DNA of 35,062 bases, from assembly GCA_037384225.1 (NCBI GenBank), contig JARROD010000038.1, positions 1-35,062 of the forward strand, written 5' to 3'. Positions 8,501-15,600 of the stretch are shown here, piece by piece. The stretch is from JARROD01 sp037384225 (lineage in GTDB: Bacteria; Pseudomonadota; Gammaproteobacteria; Pseudomonadales; Cellvibrionaceae). Within the stretch, counting starts at the first letter, position 1, and the number at the start of each line of letters is the position of its first letter. The position numbers and the translations under genes were made by a program. The notes below the pieces were generated by a model. The model did no database searches. It was not told where the DNA came from and worked only from the letters and a program-made list of their open reading frames with translations.

Positions 8501-8562
8501 GTCAGACGGGCGTCTCGAAACCCCTTATGCATATAAAGGGGCTGAAAGTTATTTTGTGCACG
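8501..8562. repeat. Family C stem-loop repeat, copy 2
   Basis: It shares GTCAGACGGGCG at one end and GTTATTTTGTGCACG at the other with 5300-5363. The internal stem is CCCCTT (8521-8526) with AAGGGG (8536-8541), a different sequence from copy 1 but still paired. Confidence 0.6.
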
Positions 8563-8638
8563 ATCCATATATCCTAATTGGGAAGCGTTTAAGGGTGTTG
8601 ATACAGGTCAATCAGCCATGTTTACGGCAAATAACAAT

Positions 8639-8660
8639 AACCGTTAACAACGGTTTTTTT
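8639..8660 (+). terminator. Rho-independent terminator-like hairpin without an obvious upstream gene
   Basis: AACCGTT, loop AAC, AACGGTT, then a run of T residues. No plus-strand gene precedes it. It could end a short transcript starting near 8500 or act in the leader of the following cassette. Confidence 0.5.
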
Positions 8661-8950
8661 AAGCATATTAGGATATGCCCGTCGATTTCAATGGTACCGG
8701 GGAGCCACCACATTTATAGTCGTGCCTCAAGACCCCAATGCCTTGGCCAGATACCCGGTCAGCACTGATCGAGTTTACTGGCAAGCCGGGCTGCCGCCTC
8801 TGCGTCAATCGGCGTGGACCACACAAAGGTGTGATGTGGTTAACATTTGCTCGATGTGGGTTTCTCATTGTTGCAAGGGGCTGCTCTTACTAGAGTCTGA
8901 TACGCATTGATGTATCATACGGATATGGCCGCAAATACAAGAAAACGCAC

Positions 8951-9652
8951 ATGATGAAGTCTTCTCTATCAATTGTTGTCGCTCTCGGCATTGTGTTGGC
9001 CAGTGCCTGTGCTCAAAACCATAAGTCCCAGGTGTTCAGAGCTGCGCTCAGATCCGACTTTTCCGGGGCTTGGGAAATGGATTATAGTCTCAATGACAGT
9101 GTACAGGCAAAGGTGAATAACTATTTATATCGGATGCGAAAGGAGGCGCAGCGGCGGAGCTCCCATCCGGGAATGGATAGTCGGACAGCGCCGCTCGAGG
9201 GCTATTCCGGCTATGCAGCTACCCTGGTTGCAATGGCTCAATTTGTAGAGGAAATTACGCGCATTGCCGTTATCAATATTGAACAATCATACAACACCAT
9301 TCATATCGAGAGAGAAGGTACGTTTTCCTTTGATTGCCAATTCGACGATGACAGCTTGCAATCCTATGAAACCGTTTTCGGCAAGGAAGTGTGTGGCTGG
9401 GATGGCCATCAGTTGGTGTTTCTGTTGCGTTTACCCGAAGGTGTAACCCTTCAACATAGGCTCACATTATCGTCCGATGGCCAGCAAATGAATGTCGCCA
9501 CCACGGTGATGTCCGGTAAGGAGTTTGAACCATTTACACTTAACCGTGCCTATATGCGGTTTGATGGTGTACCCAAAAATTACCACTGTGAGCAAACCGT
9601 TACAAAAGGTAAGGTGTGCAGCCTTGCGCCTGCTACAAAGTCAAAGAGGTGA
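8951..9652 (+). CDS. Exported protein of unknown function, possible lipoprotein
   Basis: I do not recognise the family. The 233-residue product starts with a clear export signal (basic N-terminus, hydrophobic SIVVALGIVLA) ending in ASAC at Cys20. That could be a lipobox, although alanine rather than leucine at -3 makes ordinary signal-peptidase cleavage equally possible. The mature part begins with FSGAWEMDYSLNDS, a pattern seen in periplasmic lipocalin-like or beta-rich proteins. It has a basic stretch (RMRKEAQRRSS) and later HIEREGTFSFDCQF and WDGHQLVFLLRLPEG, which suggest beta structure. Three cysteines lie in the second half. The next gene follows after only 3 nt with its ribosome site inside this gene's end, so they form an operon. 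Confidence 0.7.
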   Translation: MMKSSLSIVVALGIVLASACAQNHKSQVFRAALRSDFSGAWEMDYSLNDSVQAKVNNYLYRMRKEAQRRSSHPGMDSRTAPLEGYSGYAATLVAMAQFVEEITRIAVINIEQSYNTIHIEREGTFSFDCQFDDDSLQSYETVFGKEVCGWDGHQLVFLLRLPEGVTLQHRLTLSSDGQQMNVATTVMSGKEFEPFTLNRAYMRFDGVPKNYHCEQTVTKGKVCSLAPATKSKR

Positions 9653-9655
9653 GGC

Positions 9656-10750
9656 ATGTATTCCGTTCTAAGGCTCACAGTGTGTCTGGCGATTTCCCTA
9701 TTGTTTTTCAGTTATTCGGCTTATTCCGTTGAAGCTGGCGTTGAGCAACTCGATGTTGACATTAGCGTTTTTGATCCCGGGATACCCGCTGACGTTTCTA
9801 CGCACCGGCGATTGAAGGTGTTTCCGTTGGTTCGCAAGGCGGAATCACGCTACCTGCCGTTTCTTTTGCACCAAACACTGGTCGCCAGTGGACAGTGGGG
9901 CGTTGTGCGCGTACGCGCAATGACTAACGGCTACCAATCCTCGGAATTATTGATCACAGGAACCATTCAACAATCCAATGGTGAAGTGCTTATCTTGAAG
10001 ATTCAGGCGGTGGATGGCGCCGGGCGCACCTGGCTGGATAAAGCCTATACAGGTACCGCCACTGAAGCGGGTTACCAACAACATAGCGTTGATCCGTTTC
10101 AACATGTCTTTGATCAGATCGCCAATGATTTATTGGATATGCGGGCAACGCTTGCACCTATTCAATTGCAGCATATCGCAAAAATAGCGACTTTGCGTTA
10201 CGGTGCAGGACTGTCACCGGAAACCTTTGGTGAATATCTGCTGAAAGACGAAGCGGGCATTTATCAGGTACGTCGATTACCTGCGGAAAATGACCCGATG
10301 TTGAAACGCATCAGCCGAATTCGTGAATACGAGTATCTGTTTATTGATACGGAGAACGAGCAGTACCTCGGCCTATTTGATGAAATGAAAAAAACCTACG
10401 ATCTTTGGAGGCAATATAATCGTGAACTGTTAGTGTATATAAGGAATCAGGCAACTGATGCCGCAAGTGACAAACATCAGTTTCGCCGCGGCAGCTACGC
10501 TTCCATGAAGGATGTTTACGAAAACTACGCCTGGTTCAGAAGGCAGGAGCAGTACCTGGAAGAACTCTCGCGTGGATTTAACAGTGAGGTGTTTCCCACT
10601 GTAATGCAATTGGAAAATTCTGTGATTAATCTTAGTGGGGATCTGGAAAATAAATATGCACAATGGCAGTCAATTCTGCGCTCGATATTTGAGCTGGAAA
10701 GGGGGACACTCCCACATTCCTCTTCCGATAATAATTCCAGCAATCCTTAA
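9656..10750 (+). CDS. Exported protein of unknown function, partner of the preceding gene
   Basis: I do not recognise the family. The 364-residue product has an N-terminal signal peptide (hydrophobic core VCLAISLLFFSYSAYS, likely cut after about residue 24-28). An N-terminal mixed alpha/beta part follows (RLKVFPLVRKAESRYLPFLL, SSELLITGTIQQSNGEVLIL, residues 50-165), resembling periplasmic or outer-membrane-associated proteins that compute a lipoprotein-like parameter. The second half (about 170-355) is rich in charged and aromatic residues and looks helical, with coiled-coil potential (YEYLFIDTENEQYLGLFDEM, YAWFRRQEQYLEELSRG). The tail is Ser/Asn-rich. ATG 9656 follows GGTGAGGC at the end of the upstream gene. 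Probably both proteins work in the same envelope process. The gene converges on the ars operon. Confidence 0.72.
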   Translation: MYSVLRLTVCLAISLLFFSYSAYSVEAGVEQLDVDISVFDPGIPADVSTHRRLKVFPLVRKAESRYLPFLLHQTLVASGQWGVVRVRAMTNGYQSSELLITGTIQQSNGEVLILKIQAVDGAGRTWLDKAYTGTATEAGYQQHSVDPFQHVFDQIANDLLDMRATLAPIQLQHIAKIATLRYGAGLSPETFGEYLLKDEAGIYQVRRLPAENDPMLKRISRIREYEYLFIDTENEQYLGLFDEMKKTYDLWRQYNRELLVYIRNQATDAASDKHQFRRGSYASMKDVYENYAWFRRQEQYLEELSRGFNSEVFPTVMQLENSVINLSGDLENKYAQWQSILRSIFELERGTLPHSSSDNNSSNP

Positions 10751-10770
10751 AGGATTCACCCGCAACGATG

Positions 10771-10853
10771 TAACTTCTCAATAACCCGGGGTAAGCACAG
10801 TGTCAGGCGGACGTCCGGAGGTTGAAGCCGTCCGGGATTAATTGACAGGCTAT
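10771..10853. repeat. Family A palindromic repeat, copy 2
   Basis: The left arm TAACTTCTCAATAACCCG (extending to 10792) is almost identical to the copy at 109. The right arm is degenerate (GGATTAATTGACAGGCTA) and reaches the acr3 stop codon at 10850. Internal inverted GGACGTCC segments could form a hairpin. It lies between convergent genes at the 3' end of the ars operon. Confidence 0.5.
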
Positions 10854-11890
10854 GGAAAATACGGACGGGTTTTGTTAGCAATCGCAACAAGCGATAGCAT
10901 CACGGGCACTTCGACCAGTACCCCGACGACCGTCGCCAGCGCCGCACCGGAATGCAGACCGAATAGACTGATCGCGACGGCAACGGCTAGTTCGAAGAAG
11001 TTGGATGTGCCTATCAGAGCTGCCGGAGCCGCCGTTGTGAACGGCACGCGCCAGAAATAACCCCATGCATAGGCAAGGATAAATATCCCATAGCTTTGAA
11101 TGAGTAGCGGAATGGCGATTAAGGCGATGACCATGGGTTTATTCAAAATGGTCTGGGCCTGAAAGCCGAATAACAGGATGACGGTTGCCAGTAGTCCCAT
11201 TATCGAAAAGGGCTTTATTTTGTGTGTAAAGGCGGCGATGCGTTGGTGATCGCCGGAGCCATCCAATACCCTTCGGGTCGCATATCCGGCGGCGAGCGGT
11301 ATTACGACATAGAGAATGACGGACAAGAGCAGGGTCTGCCACGGTACGACGATATCCGTCACACCTAACAGGAGCGCCGCAATAGGCGCAAAGGCAAACA
11401 CCATGATGATATCGTTGATCGAAACCTGAACCAGTGTGTAGTTGGCATCGCCGCGTACAAGCTGGCTCCAGACAAAGACCATGGCTGTGCAGGGGGCAAC
11501 GCCTAAAAGGATCATCCCGGCGATATATTCTTTCGCGGTTTGCGCCTCAATCAGGCCCGAAAAAATATGTTCGAAGAAAAGAATGCCCAGAGCCGCCATG
11601 GTAAAGGGCTTGATTAGCCAGTTCACAACCAGCGTGATGCACAAGCCTTTGGGTTTTTTGCCGACATTCTTGAGGGAGGCAAAATCGATGTTAACCATCA
11701 TGGGGTAAATCATCACCCAGATGAAGACCGCCACGACAAGATTGACACTGGCATATTCAATCGAGGCAATGGCCTGAAAGGTATTCGACAAGGTCGCGCC
11801 GAGGCCAACGCCTGCAACAATACACAAAGCGACCCAAACAGAGAGGTAGCGCTCAAATACACCCAGGGGGGATGATGAATCATTACTCAA
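10850..11890 (-). CDS. acr3: Arsenite efflux transporter, ACR3 family
   Basis: This inner-membrane carrier exports arsenite, driven by the proton gradient. It has 346 residues with about ten hydrophobic segments. The family stretch FERYLSVWVALCIVAGVGLG is at the N-terminus, and GVAPCTAMVFVWSQL near residue 130 contains the conserved cysteine needed for arsenite transport in ACR3 proteins. A second half with GTSNFFELAVAVAISLFG matches the family. The start is TTG at 11890, overlapping the arsC stop by 4 nt; no in-frame ATG fits better. It is the last gene of the arsR-arsI-arsC-acr3 operon. Confidence 0.94.
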   Translation of the reverse strand: MSNDSSSPLGVFERYLSVWVALCIVAGVGLGATLSNTFQAIASIEYASVNLVVAVFIWVMIYPMMVNIDFASLKNVGKKPKGLCITLVVNWLIKPFTMAALGILFFEHIFSGLIEAQTAKEYIAGMILLGVAPCTAMVFVWSQLVRGDANYTLVQVSINDIIMVFAFAPIAALLLGVTDIVVPWQTLLLSVILYVVIPLAAGYATRRVLDGSGDHQRIAAFTHKIKPFSIMGLLATVILLFGFQAQTILNKPMVIALIAIPLLIQSYGIFILAYAWGYFWRVPFTTAAPAALIGTSNFFELAVAVAISLFGLHSGAALATVVGVLVEVPVMLSLVAIANKTRPYFP

Positions 11891-12297
11891 AACAATTCTT
11901 TCTCTATTCGGTTTCTGAGCAGGAAAAAGGCTTCATCGAACGCGGCATCGACCTCACCTTCTGATCCTTGCGCCTTGGCTGGATCAGGCGTGCTCCAATG
12001 CAGCTTCTCGTGTTTCCCGAAAGATACAGGGCAGCTTTCACTGGCCGCCTGATCACAGACAGTAATCACCCAATCGAAGTGTTCACCTTCGAATTCGTCC
12101 CACGACTTGCTGCGAGGCTCAACGACATCAATGCCGTGGCGTTTCAGGGTTTGTATGGATTTGGGATGTACAAAGCCGGCAGGTTTGCTGCCGGCACTTT
12201 GAGCAACATAGTGGCCTTCGCCAAGTGCGTTGATCAATGCCTCGGCCATGATCGAACGGCATGAGTTTCCTGTACAAAGAACAAGGACGCGTTTCAT
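11887..12297 (-). CDS. arsC: Arsenate reductase, thioredoxin-coupled type (ArsC)
   Basis: This reduces arsenate to arsenite for export by Acr3. The low-molecular-weight phosphatase-like P-loop C8-TGNSC-R14 is intact (VLVLCTGNSCRSIMAEAL). Two further cysteines lie in VITVCDQAASESCPVSFG near residues 80-90, the relay pair of the thioredoxin-linked class. DPAKAQGSEGEVDAAFDEAF closes the active site. ATG 12297 gives 136 residues and overlaps arsI by one base (TGATG). A TTG at 12306 would add three residues but is less likely. The stop overlaps the acr3 start. Confidence 0.94.
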   Translation of the reverse strand: MKRVLVLCTGNSCRSIMAEALINALGEGHYVAQSAGSKPAGFVHPKSIQTLKRHGIDVVEPRSKSWDEFEGEHFDWVITVCDQAASESCPVSFGKHEKLHWSTPDPAKAQGSEGEVDAAFDEAFFLLRNRIEKELF

Positions 12298-12767
12298 CAA
12301 CGGCAACAGCCCTCCGTTTTTTTGGACGGTTTACAGCAATTGGGCTGGCCTTTGGTTTCGGGGGTACAACACGCCACCTCTTCCGGGACAGTGGCATCGG
12401 AAAAGAGCTGGACATCTTCCATGGTCTGATAGGCTTCCCATGCAATGTCTGCGGGATCAGTCACCCATGACTTGTTCGAGCGGGCATAACAGCAGACCGT
12501 TTCACCTTCATCAAAGAGTGACATATCCGCCTTTTTCAGCCTTTCGCGCAATGCGTCCAGTTCATGACCTTCATCGACCTGCAAGCCGAGGTGGTCAACA
12601 CCGCGCTTGGCGCGGGTTGAAATCGCAAAGTTAATGCGCGGATCATCAAGCATCCACTTGGCGTAGTCACCCTTGATTTTTACAGGCTCAGCACCGAACA
12701 GAGCCCTGTAGAATTTGATGCTATCGTCGAGCTTTTCGACGCCGACATGAATGTGCATACGTTTCAT
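12297..12767 (-). CDS. arsI: ArsI-type organoarsenical C-As lyase (vicinal oxygen chelate fold)
   Basis: The protein is related to the ArsI/CadI family of non-heme iron dioxygenases that break the carbon-arsenic bond of trivalent organoarsenicals such as methylarsenite. MKRMHIHVGVEKLDDSIKFY begins the first VOC module. GVDHLGLQV supplies His59, TVCCYA gives the vicinal Cys92-Cys93 pair that binds arsenic, and IAWEAYQT provides Glu111. Beyond about residue 130 is a tail with three CC pairs (133-134, 144-145, 154-155). ATG 12767 follows AAAGG at good spacing; ATG 12782 lacks a ribosome site. The family includes members labelled cadmium-induced protein, so the substrate assignment rests on the CC motif and the ars context. 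Confidence 0.88.
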   Translation of the reverse strand: MKRMHIHVGVEKLDDSIKFYRALFGAEPVKIKGDYAKWMLDDPRINFAISTRAKRGVDHLGLQVDEGHELDALRERLKKADMSLFDEGETVCCYARSNKSWVTDPADIAWEAYQTMEDVQLFSDATVPEEVACCTPETKGQPNCCKPSKKTEGCCR

Positions 12768-12788
12768 GGGGATACCTTTCATTTAGGG

Positions 12789-12843
12789 TAACTTCTCAAT
12801 AACCCGCCTGGCAGTATGCCAGCCCCGGATTATTGAGTAGTTA
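12789..12843. repeat. Family A palindromic repeat, complete 55-bp copy
   Basis: Arms TAACTTCTCAATAACCCG (12789-12806) and CGGATTATTGAGTAGTTA (12826-12843) are complementary at 16 of 18 positions. The centre CTGGCAGTATGCCAG is itself a hairpin. It lies between arsR and arsI and touches the arsR 3' end, where its transcript would fold as a long stem. That could set the ratio of regulator to structural gene expression. Confidence 0.8.
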
Positions 12844-12844
12844 T

Positions 12845-13213
12845 TCATTTAGTTATTGGCTCACAACAATAATCCGCCAGTTCGATGATAGAGCACCCTT
12901 TACGCTTGTCTTCGCTAATGCTGGCAAATTCAACGCTGCAACAGTCTTTGACCATGAATCCGATCAAATCCCGCATGACATCGAAATTGGCGGAATAAAT
13001 CACCGAACGCCCTTCTTTGCGGGAACAAATAATTCCAGCATTAGCCAGGTGGCTCAGATGAAACGACATGGTGTTGTGGGGCGTGCCAAGCGCTGCACTG
13101 AGCGCACCTGCCGCAAGCCCTTTGGTGCCAGCTTGCACGAGCAAACGAAATGCTCTCAGGCGGGTTTCCTGTGAGAGCGCATCGAACAGGATAATGGCGT
13201 CTTGTATGTCCAT
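12845..13213 (-). CDS. arsR: ArsR-family arsenic-responsive repressor
   Basis: This is a winged-helix repressor of the ArsR/SmtB family, 122 residues, first in the ars operon. The helix-turn-helix is in LAAGALSAALGTPHNTMSFHLSHLANAG and the wing in CSRKEGRSVIYSANF. The classic CxC metal site in the recognition-region helix is absent. Instead there are cysteines at 91-92 (KDCCSVEF), 107 and 116-117 (YCCEPITK), plus Cys63. This fits the group of ArsR proteins with a C-terminal three-cysteine arsenite site. ATG 13213 is the only good start. A palindromic operator lies 16 bp upstream. Confidence 0.92.
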   Translation of the reverse strand: MDIQDAIILFDALSQETRLRAFRLLVQAGTKGLAAGALSAALGTPHNTMSFHLSHLANAGIICSRKEGRSVIYSANFDVMRDLIGFMVKDCCSVEFASISEDKRKGCSIIELADYCCEPITK

Positions 13214-13228
13214 ATTTCCAGACTAATG

Positions 13229-13246
13229 GACACATCTAGATATGTC
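13229..13246. promoter_or_regulatory. Candidate ArsR operator
   Basis: GACACATCTAGATATGTC is an 18-bp inverted repeat (eight of nine pairs complementary) just upstream of the arsR start on the minus strand. Position and symmetry fit ArsR autoregulation. Confidence 0.65.
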
Positions 13247-13671
13247 AATAGTTATCGACATAATATTGATGAGGTTTTTTGCACAAGTAATGTAAAGCAC
13301 TTTAAACCCATTGGTGGATCGATAGTAAAGTGATTTTCCTGTATTTTGCAGGTGTGAAAACCGATTGAATTACAAAGTGTACTGATTTCTGTAGGGTATA
13401 TGAGCCGCAGCACCCGGTGTAAGCAGTTTTTGTTTAGTCGATATCTATACCCAACGCGTTTGAGATTTAGGTGCACAGAGCACGCCCCTTTTTGTCCCTG
13501 GCCGCGTTGCTCCGTCCAGCCGCTCCAAGCATTCGCGGCGCTAGCGCCCTCACATGGGGCCTGCCATGCAGCGTCGTCGCGCCCCCTGCTATTAAAAGAA
13601 GGGGGAACAATAATTGACGCACTCTGCACACCTAAATCTCAAACGCTTTGGGTATAAAGACGCTAGGATAT
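13247..13671. other. arsR / hipA intergenic region
   Basis: From 13247 to 13445 I see only AT-rich sequence that should hold the ars promoter, then the long family B element (13446-13656), then 15 bp to the hipA stop. Plus-strand open frames here run through the element and are not supported as genes. Confidence 0.6.
13446..13656. mobile_element. Family B MITE-like element, long complete form (211 bp)
   Basis: Inverted 28-bp arms at 13446-13473 and 13629-13656 are complementary except for one base. The internal part holds a GC-rich block with GGGGCCTGCCATGCAGCG and GTCGTCGCGCCCC, then a purine-rich AAGAAGGGGGAAC tract. No transposase is present. It ends 15 bp from the hipA stop codon, so it may act as the 3' end of the hipBA transcript. 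Confidence 0.85.
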
Positions 13672-14943
13672 TTATTCGATACGAAAATCTTCCTTGAGAT
13701 TTGACCAATGCTCTTTCAGCTTTATTTTGTGGTCTTCATTCATGGGCAGGACTTTGATTGAATCAGGCCATGAGGTTCTTGCCTTTGACATTGCATCGTC
13801 AAGGTGTGGCTTTATTGCTCGCCATGGTATTTGTGATCGGCCTGCCCAAGATTGGAAGTTTGCGAAAGTCACGTCATACCAGTTTTTTGTCTTCCCTAAA
13901 TTCAAGGCATATTGTTTTTCGTCCTCGATATAGACTCTAGTCGTAACGATATCATAGGCTGGCGAGAGCCTAGGTGTTATCTGATCAGCATACAGAAGAC
14001 TCCAGTTTTTTAGGTGTGCATCTCCATTGGCTAACAGAATATTTGCAAGAAGGCGGCGGACAAATTGCTGTGCATCTGCCAGTCCATCGCCGGAAAATTC
14101 ATAGAGTATTCTTCCGATATTCTCATAGTTTGCTGAGTCATATTTTTCGTGCGGATACTTAACGAGAACTTGCGCAAAATCTTCCATATGAATGCGTGTG
14201 TCATTCTCTCGGTCAAATCGCTTGATCGCGAATGCCAGCTTTTCATCCGGCAAATTGATCTGTGGCAGATTGTCGAGTTTGTCGAGTTCGACAAGTTTAA
14301 TCTCAGGAATGTCTACGCCAATAAGAGCGGCGAGTTTCATGGCGGTGTATTCGTTGACAGGCACATGTTTATGCTTTGTGGATGGTGTTTTGATGATCCA
14401 GTCGCCGAGCTCGTCTCCTTTGGATAGATTGTAGCGACCATCCTTTTCCTTCATGGAAAATTTCATCTGTACTCCGGCTAGGGAGAATTTGTTCTCCTGT
14501 GTGCCTTTGTTGAATTTGACGGCTTTGGCCTTGCCGTGAGTGGTGAGGACGCTTTCCGGCACGTCTTCCGGTTCCATGGGCTCTGCAAGCAGCGCCCCCG
14601 GCAAATCCCCGCCAAGATATGAGAAAATATGGAATTCATTGTCGACATGGACTTTTAACCCCTGAGCGATAAGTTCACGAAGAGAGCCTTCCGGTAATAG
14701 ATTGGATAGCGTGGGGTGAAGGCGCTGCTGTCTTGCCCATAGTTCGGCCAAAAGCTGTTCTGAGCGTGGAAAGCTGGGGTGGGTAATAAGGCTGAATGTC
14801 GGGCGACCTGCGTCCTCCTTAAATTCATCAGCAAAGCTGAGGACATTCCGGCCATTTTTAAATCCGGCCAAATAACCAACCAATCGGCCATGCAGAGTCA
14901 GTTTCAGTACATTAACTTCTTCTTCGGCGCTCGTGTTCATCAT
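13672..14943 (-). CDS. hipA: HipA-type serine/threonine kinase toxin
   Basis: HipA toxins phosphorylate translation-related targets (glutamyl-tRNA synthetase in E. coli) and cause growth arrest and persistence. This protein has 423 residues. The N-terminal HipA domain has SNLLPEGSLRELIA. The kinase core has FSLAGVQMKFSM (residues 153-164), with the serine of the autophosphorylation loop at 154, the catalytic GDAHLKNWSLL (Asp308, Asn313) and the magnesium-binding SPAYDIVTT (Asp331). All key residues are present, so it is predicted active. ATG 14943 overlaps the hipB stop by 4 nt (ATGA), the usual hipBA arrangement. A family B element follows directly. Confidence 0.92.
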   Translation of the reverse strand: MMNTSAEEEVNVLKLTLHGRLVGYLAGFKNGRNVLSFADEFKEDAGRPTFSLITHPSFPRSEQLLAELWARQQRLHPTLSNLLPEGSLRELIAQGLKVHVDNEFHIFSYLGGDLPGALLAEPMEPEDVPESVLTTHGKAKAVKFNKGTQENKFSLAGVQMKFSMKEKDGRYNLSKGDELGDWIIKTPSTKHKHVPVNEYTAMKLAALIGVDIPEIKLVELDKLDNLPQINLPDEKLAFAIKRFDRENDTRIHMEDFAQVLVKYPHEKYDSANYENIGRILYEFSGDGLADAQQFVRRLLANILLANGDAHLKNWSLLYADQITPRLSPAYDIVTTRVYIEDEKQYALNLGKTKNWYDVTFANFQSWAGRSQIPWRAIKPHLDDAMSKARTSWPDSIKVLPMNEDHKIKLKEHWSNLKEDFRIE

Positions 14944-15272
14944 TCATCCCCCAGATAATCCTGCCATGGATCATCAGCAAGACTCCTCTCCTGCGTATTG
15001 TCTTTTGATTTTTTGGATGGGTAGTCCGCGCTTTCGCCTTCCAGTGCCGCTTGCACGGCGGGCAGTTTTTCTTTTGGGATCAGCACAAGTTCGCTGTTTA
15101 ACCCCTTGGCGATAAGCTCAAGCGTATCCAACCGGGGGTTTCCTTTGGATTCCAAGCGTTGGTATTGCTGGCGAGAAATACCAACGCGCAGCATCATATC
15201 GATCTGCTTAAGCCCCAAGGCTATACGGCGCTTTTTGAGTTGCTGTAGTAGAGATTCCATTTTTGTAACCAT
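14940..15272 (-). CDS. hipB: HipB-type antitoxin and autorepressor, XRE family
   Basis: This neutralises HipA and represses the hipBA promoter. It has 110 residues with an XRE helix-turn-helix (IALGLKQIDMMLRVGISRQQYQRLESKG) at about 16-43 and a C-terminal acidic tail (DDPWQDYLGDE) likely to be flexible and protease-sensitive. ATG 15272 and ATG 15260 are both possible, neither with a good ribosome site. The later start matches the common family start (MESLLQQLKKRRIALGLKQ) and leaves one operator copy clear of the coding region. Three operator-like sites lie at and upstream of the start. Confidence 0.9.
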   Translation of the reverse strand: MVTKMESLLQQLKKRRIALGLKQIDMMLRVGISRQQYQRLESKGNPRLDTLELIAKGLNSELVLIPKEKLPAVQAALEGESADYPSKKSKDNTQERSLADDPWQDYLGDE

Positions 15273-15391
15273 ATATGTTGCTTTTATAGCATAAGAAATA
15301 TATTAGTTTCTTTTTTAAGTTAAGGCAACATATATGTTTCTTTCGGGTGGCGGGCGGGCTAAGAAGGCCAAATAGCAATATATAAGTTGCT
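15265..15391. promoter_or_regulatory. Three spaced hipBA operator-like palindromes
   Basis: GTAACCATATATGTTGCT (15265-15282), GGCAACATATATGTTTCT (15324-15341) and AGCAATATATAAGTTGCT (15374-15391) are variants of one palindrome, roughly GCAACATATATGTTGC. Centre-to-centre spacing is 59 and 50 bp. Cooperative HipB binding over the promoter is the likely role. Confidence 0.7.
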
Positions 15392-15600
15392 ATGTCGGGG
15401 GCCAAGCACCTATGGTACCCATCCGGATTTCTACTATGGAATCTTAGCAGCAGACTACGGTCCCCAAGAACCAGGGAACGCGGTTGAGATAGAGATAGAT
15501 ATACCTTCCGGGAAAAATAAATATATTGTCTCTGTAGGCCTCGTTCATCGTTTCGTCCATCAAAGGTGCCAACCGATCCGGTCAGAGGAGATGCGGTCCC
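15392..15600 (+). pseudogene. Possible gene fragment of unknown origin upstream of hipBA
   Basis: The plus frame reads THPDFYYGILAADYGPQEPG followed by a plausible beta strand pair with IEIDIPSGKNKYIVSVGLV, and then runs into a family B repeat at 15601. The composition looks protein-like, but there is no convincing start and I recognise no family. It may be a remnant cut by the repeat. Confidence 0.25.

Larger units (their letters stand above)
8474..8950. other. Intergenic region with a family C repeat and a hairpin-T tract
   Basis: I see no supported gene here. The region contains the family C element at 8501-8562 and a rho-independent-type hairpin at 8639-8660 with no obvious gene in front of it on the plus strand. 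From 8661 to 8950 I recognise nothing; short open frames on both strands have no family resemblance. Confidence 0.55.

Noticed and set aside
8556..8910. Short open frames on both strands before the exported-protein cassette
   Set aside because: No ribosome site, no family resemblance and overlap between strands; treated as intergenic.
13400..13657. Plus-strand reading frame of 85 codons through the 211-bp element
   Set aside because: Its sequence is the translation of the family B repeat; the same peptide pieces appear at other copies.
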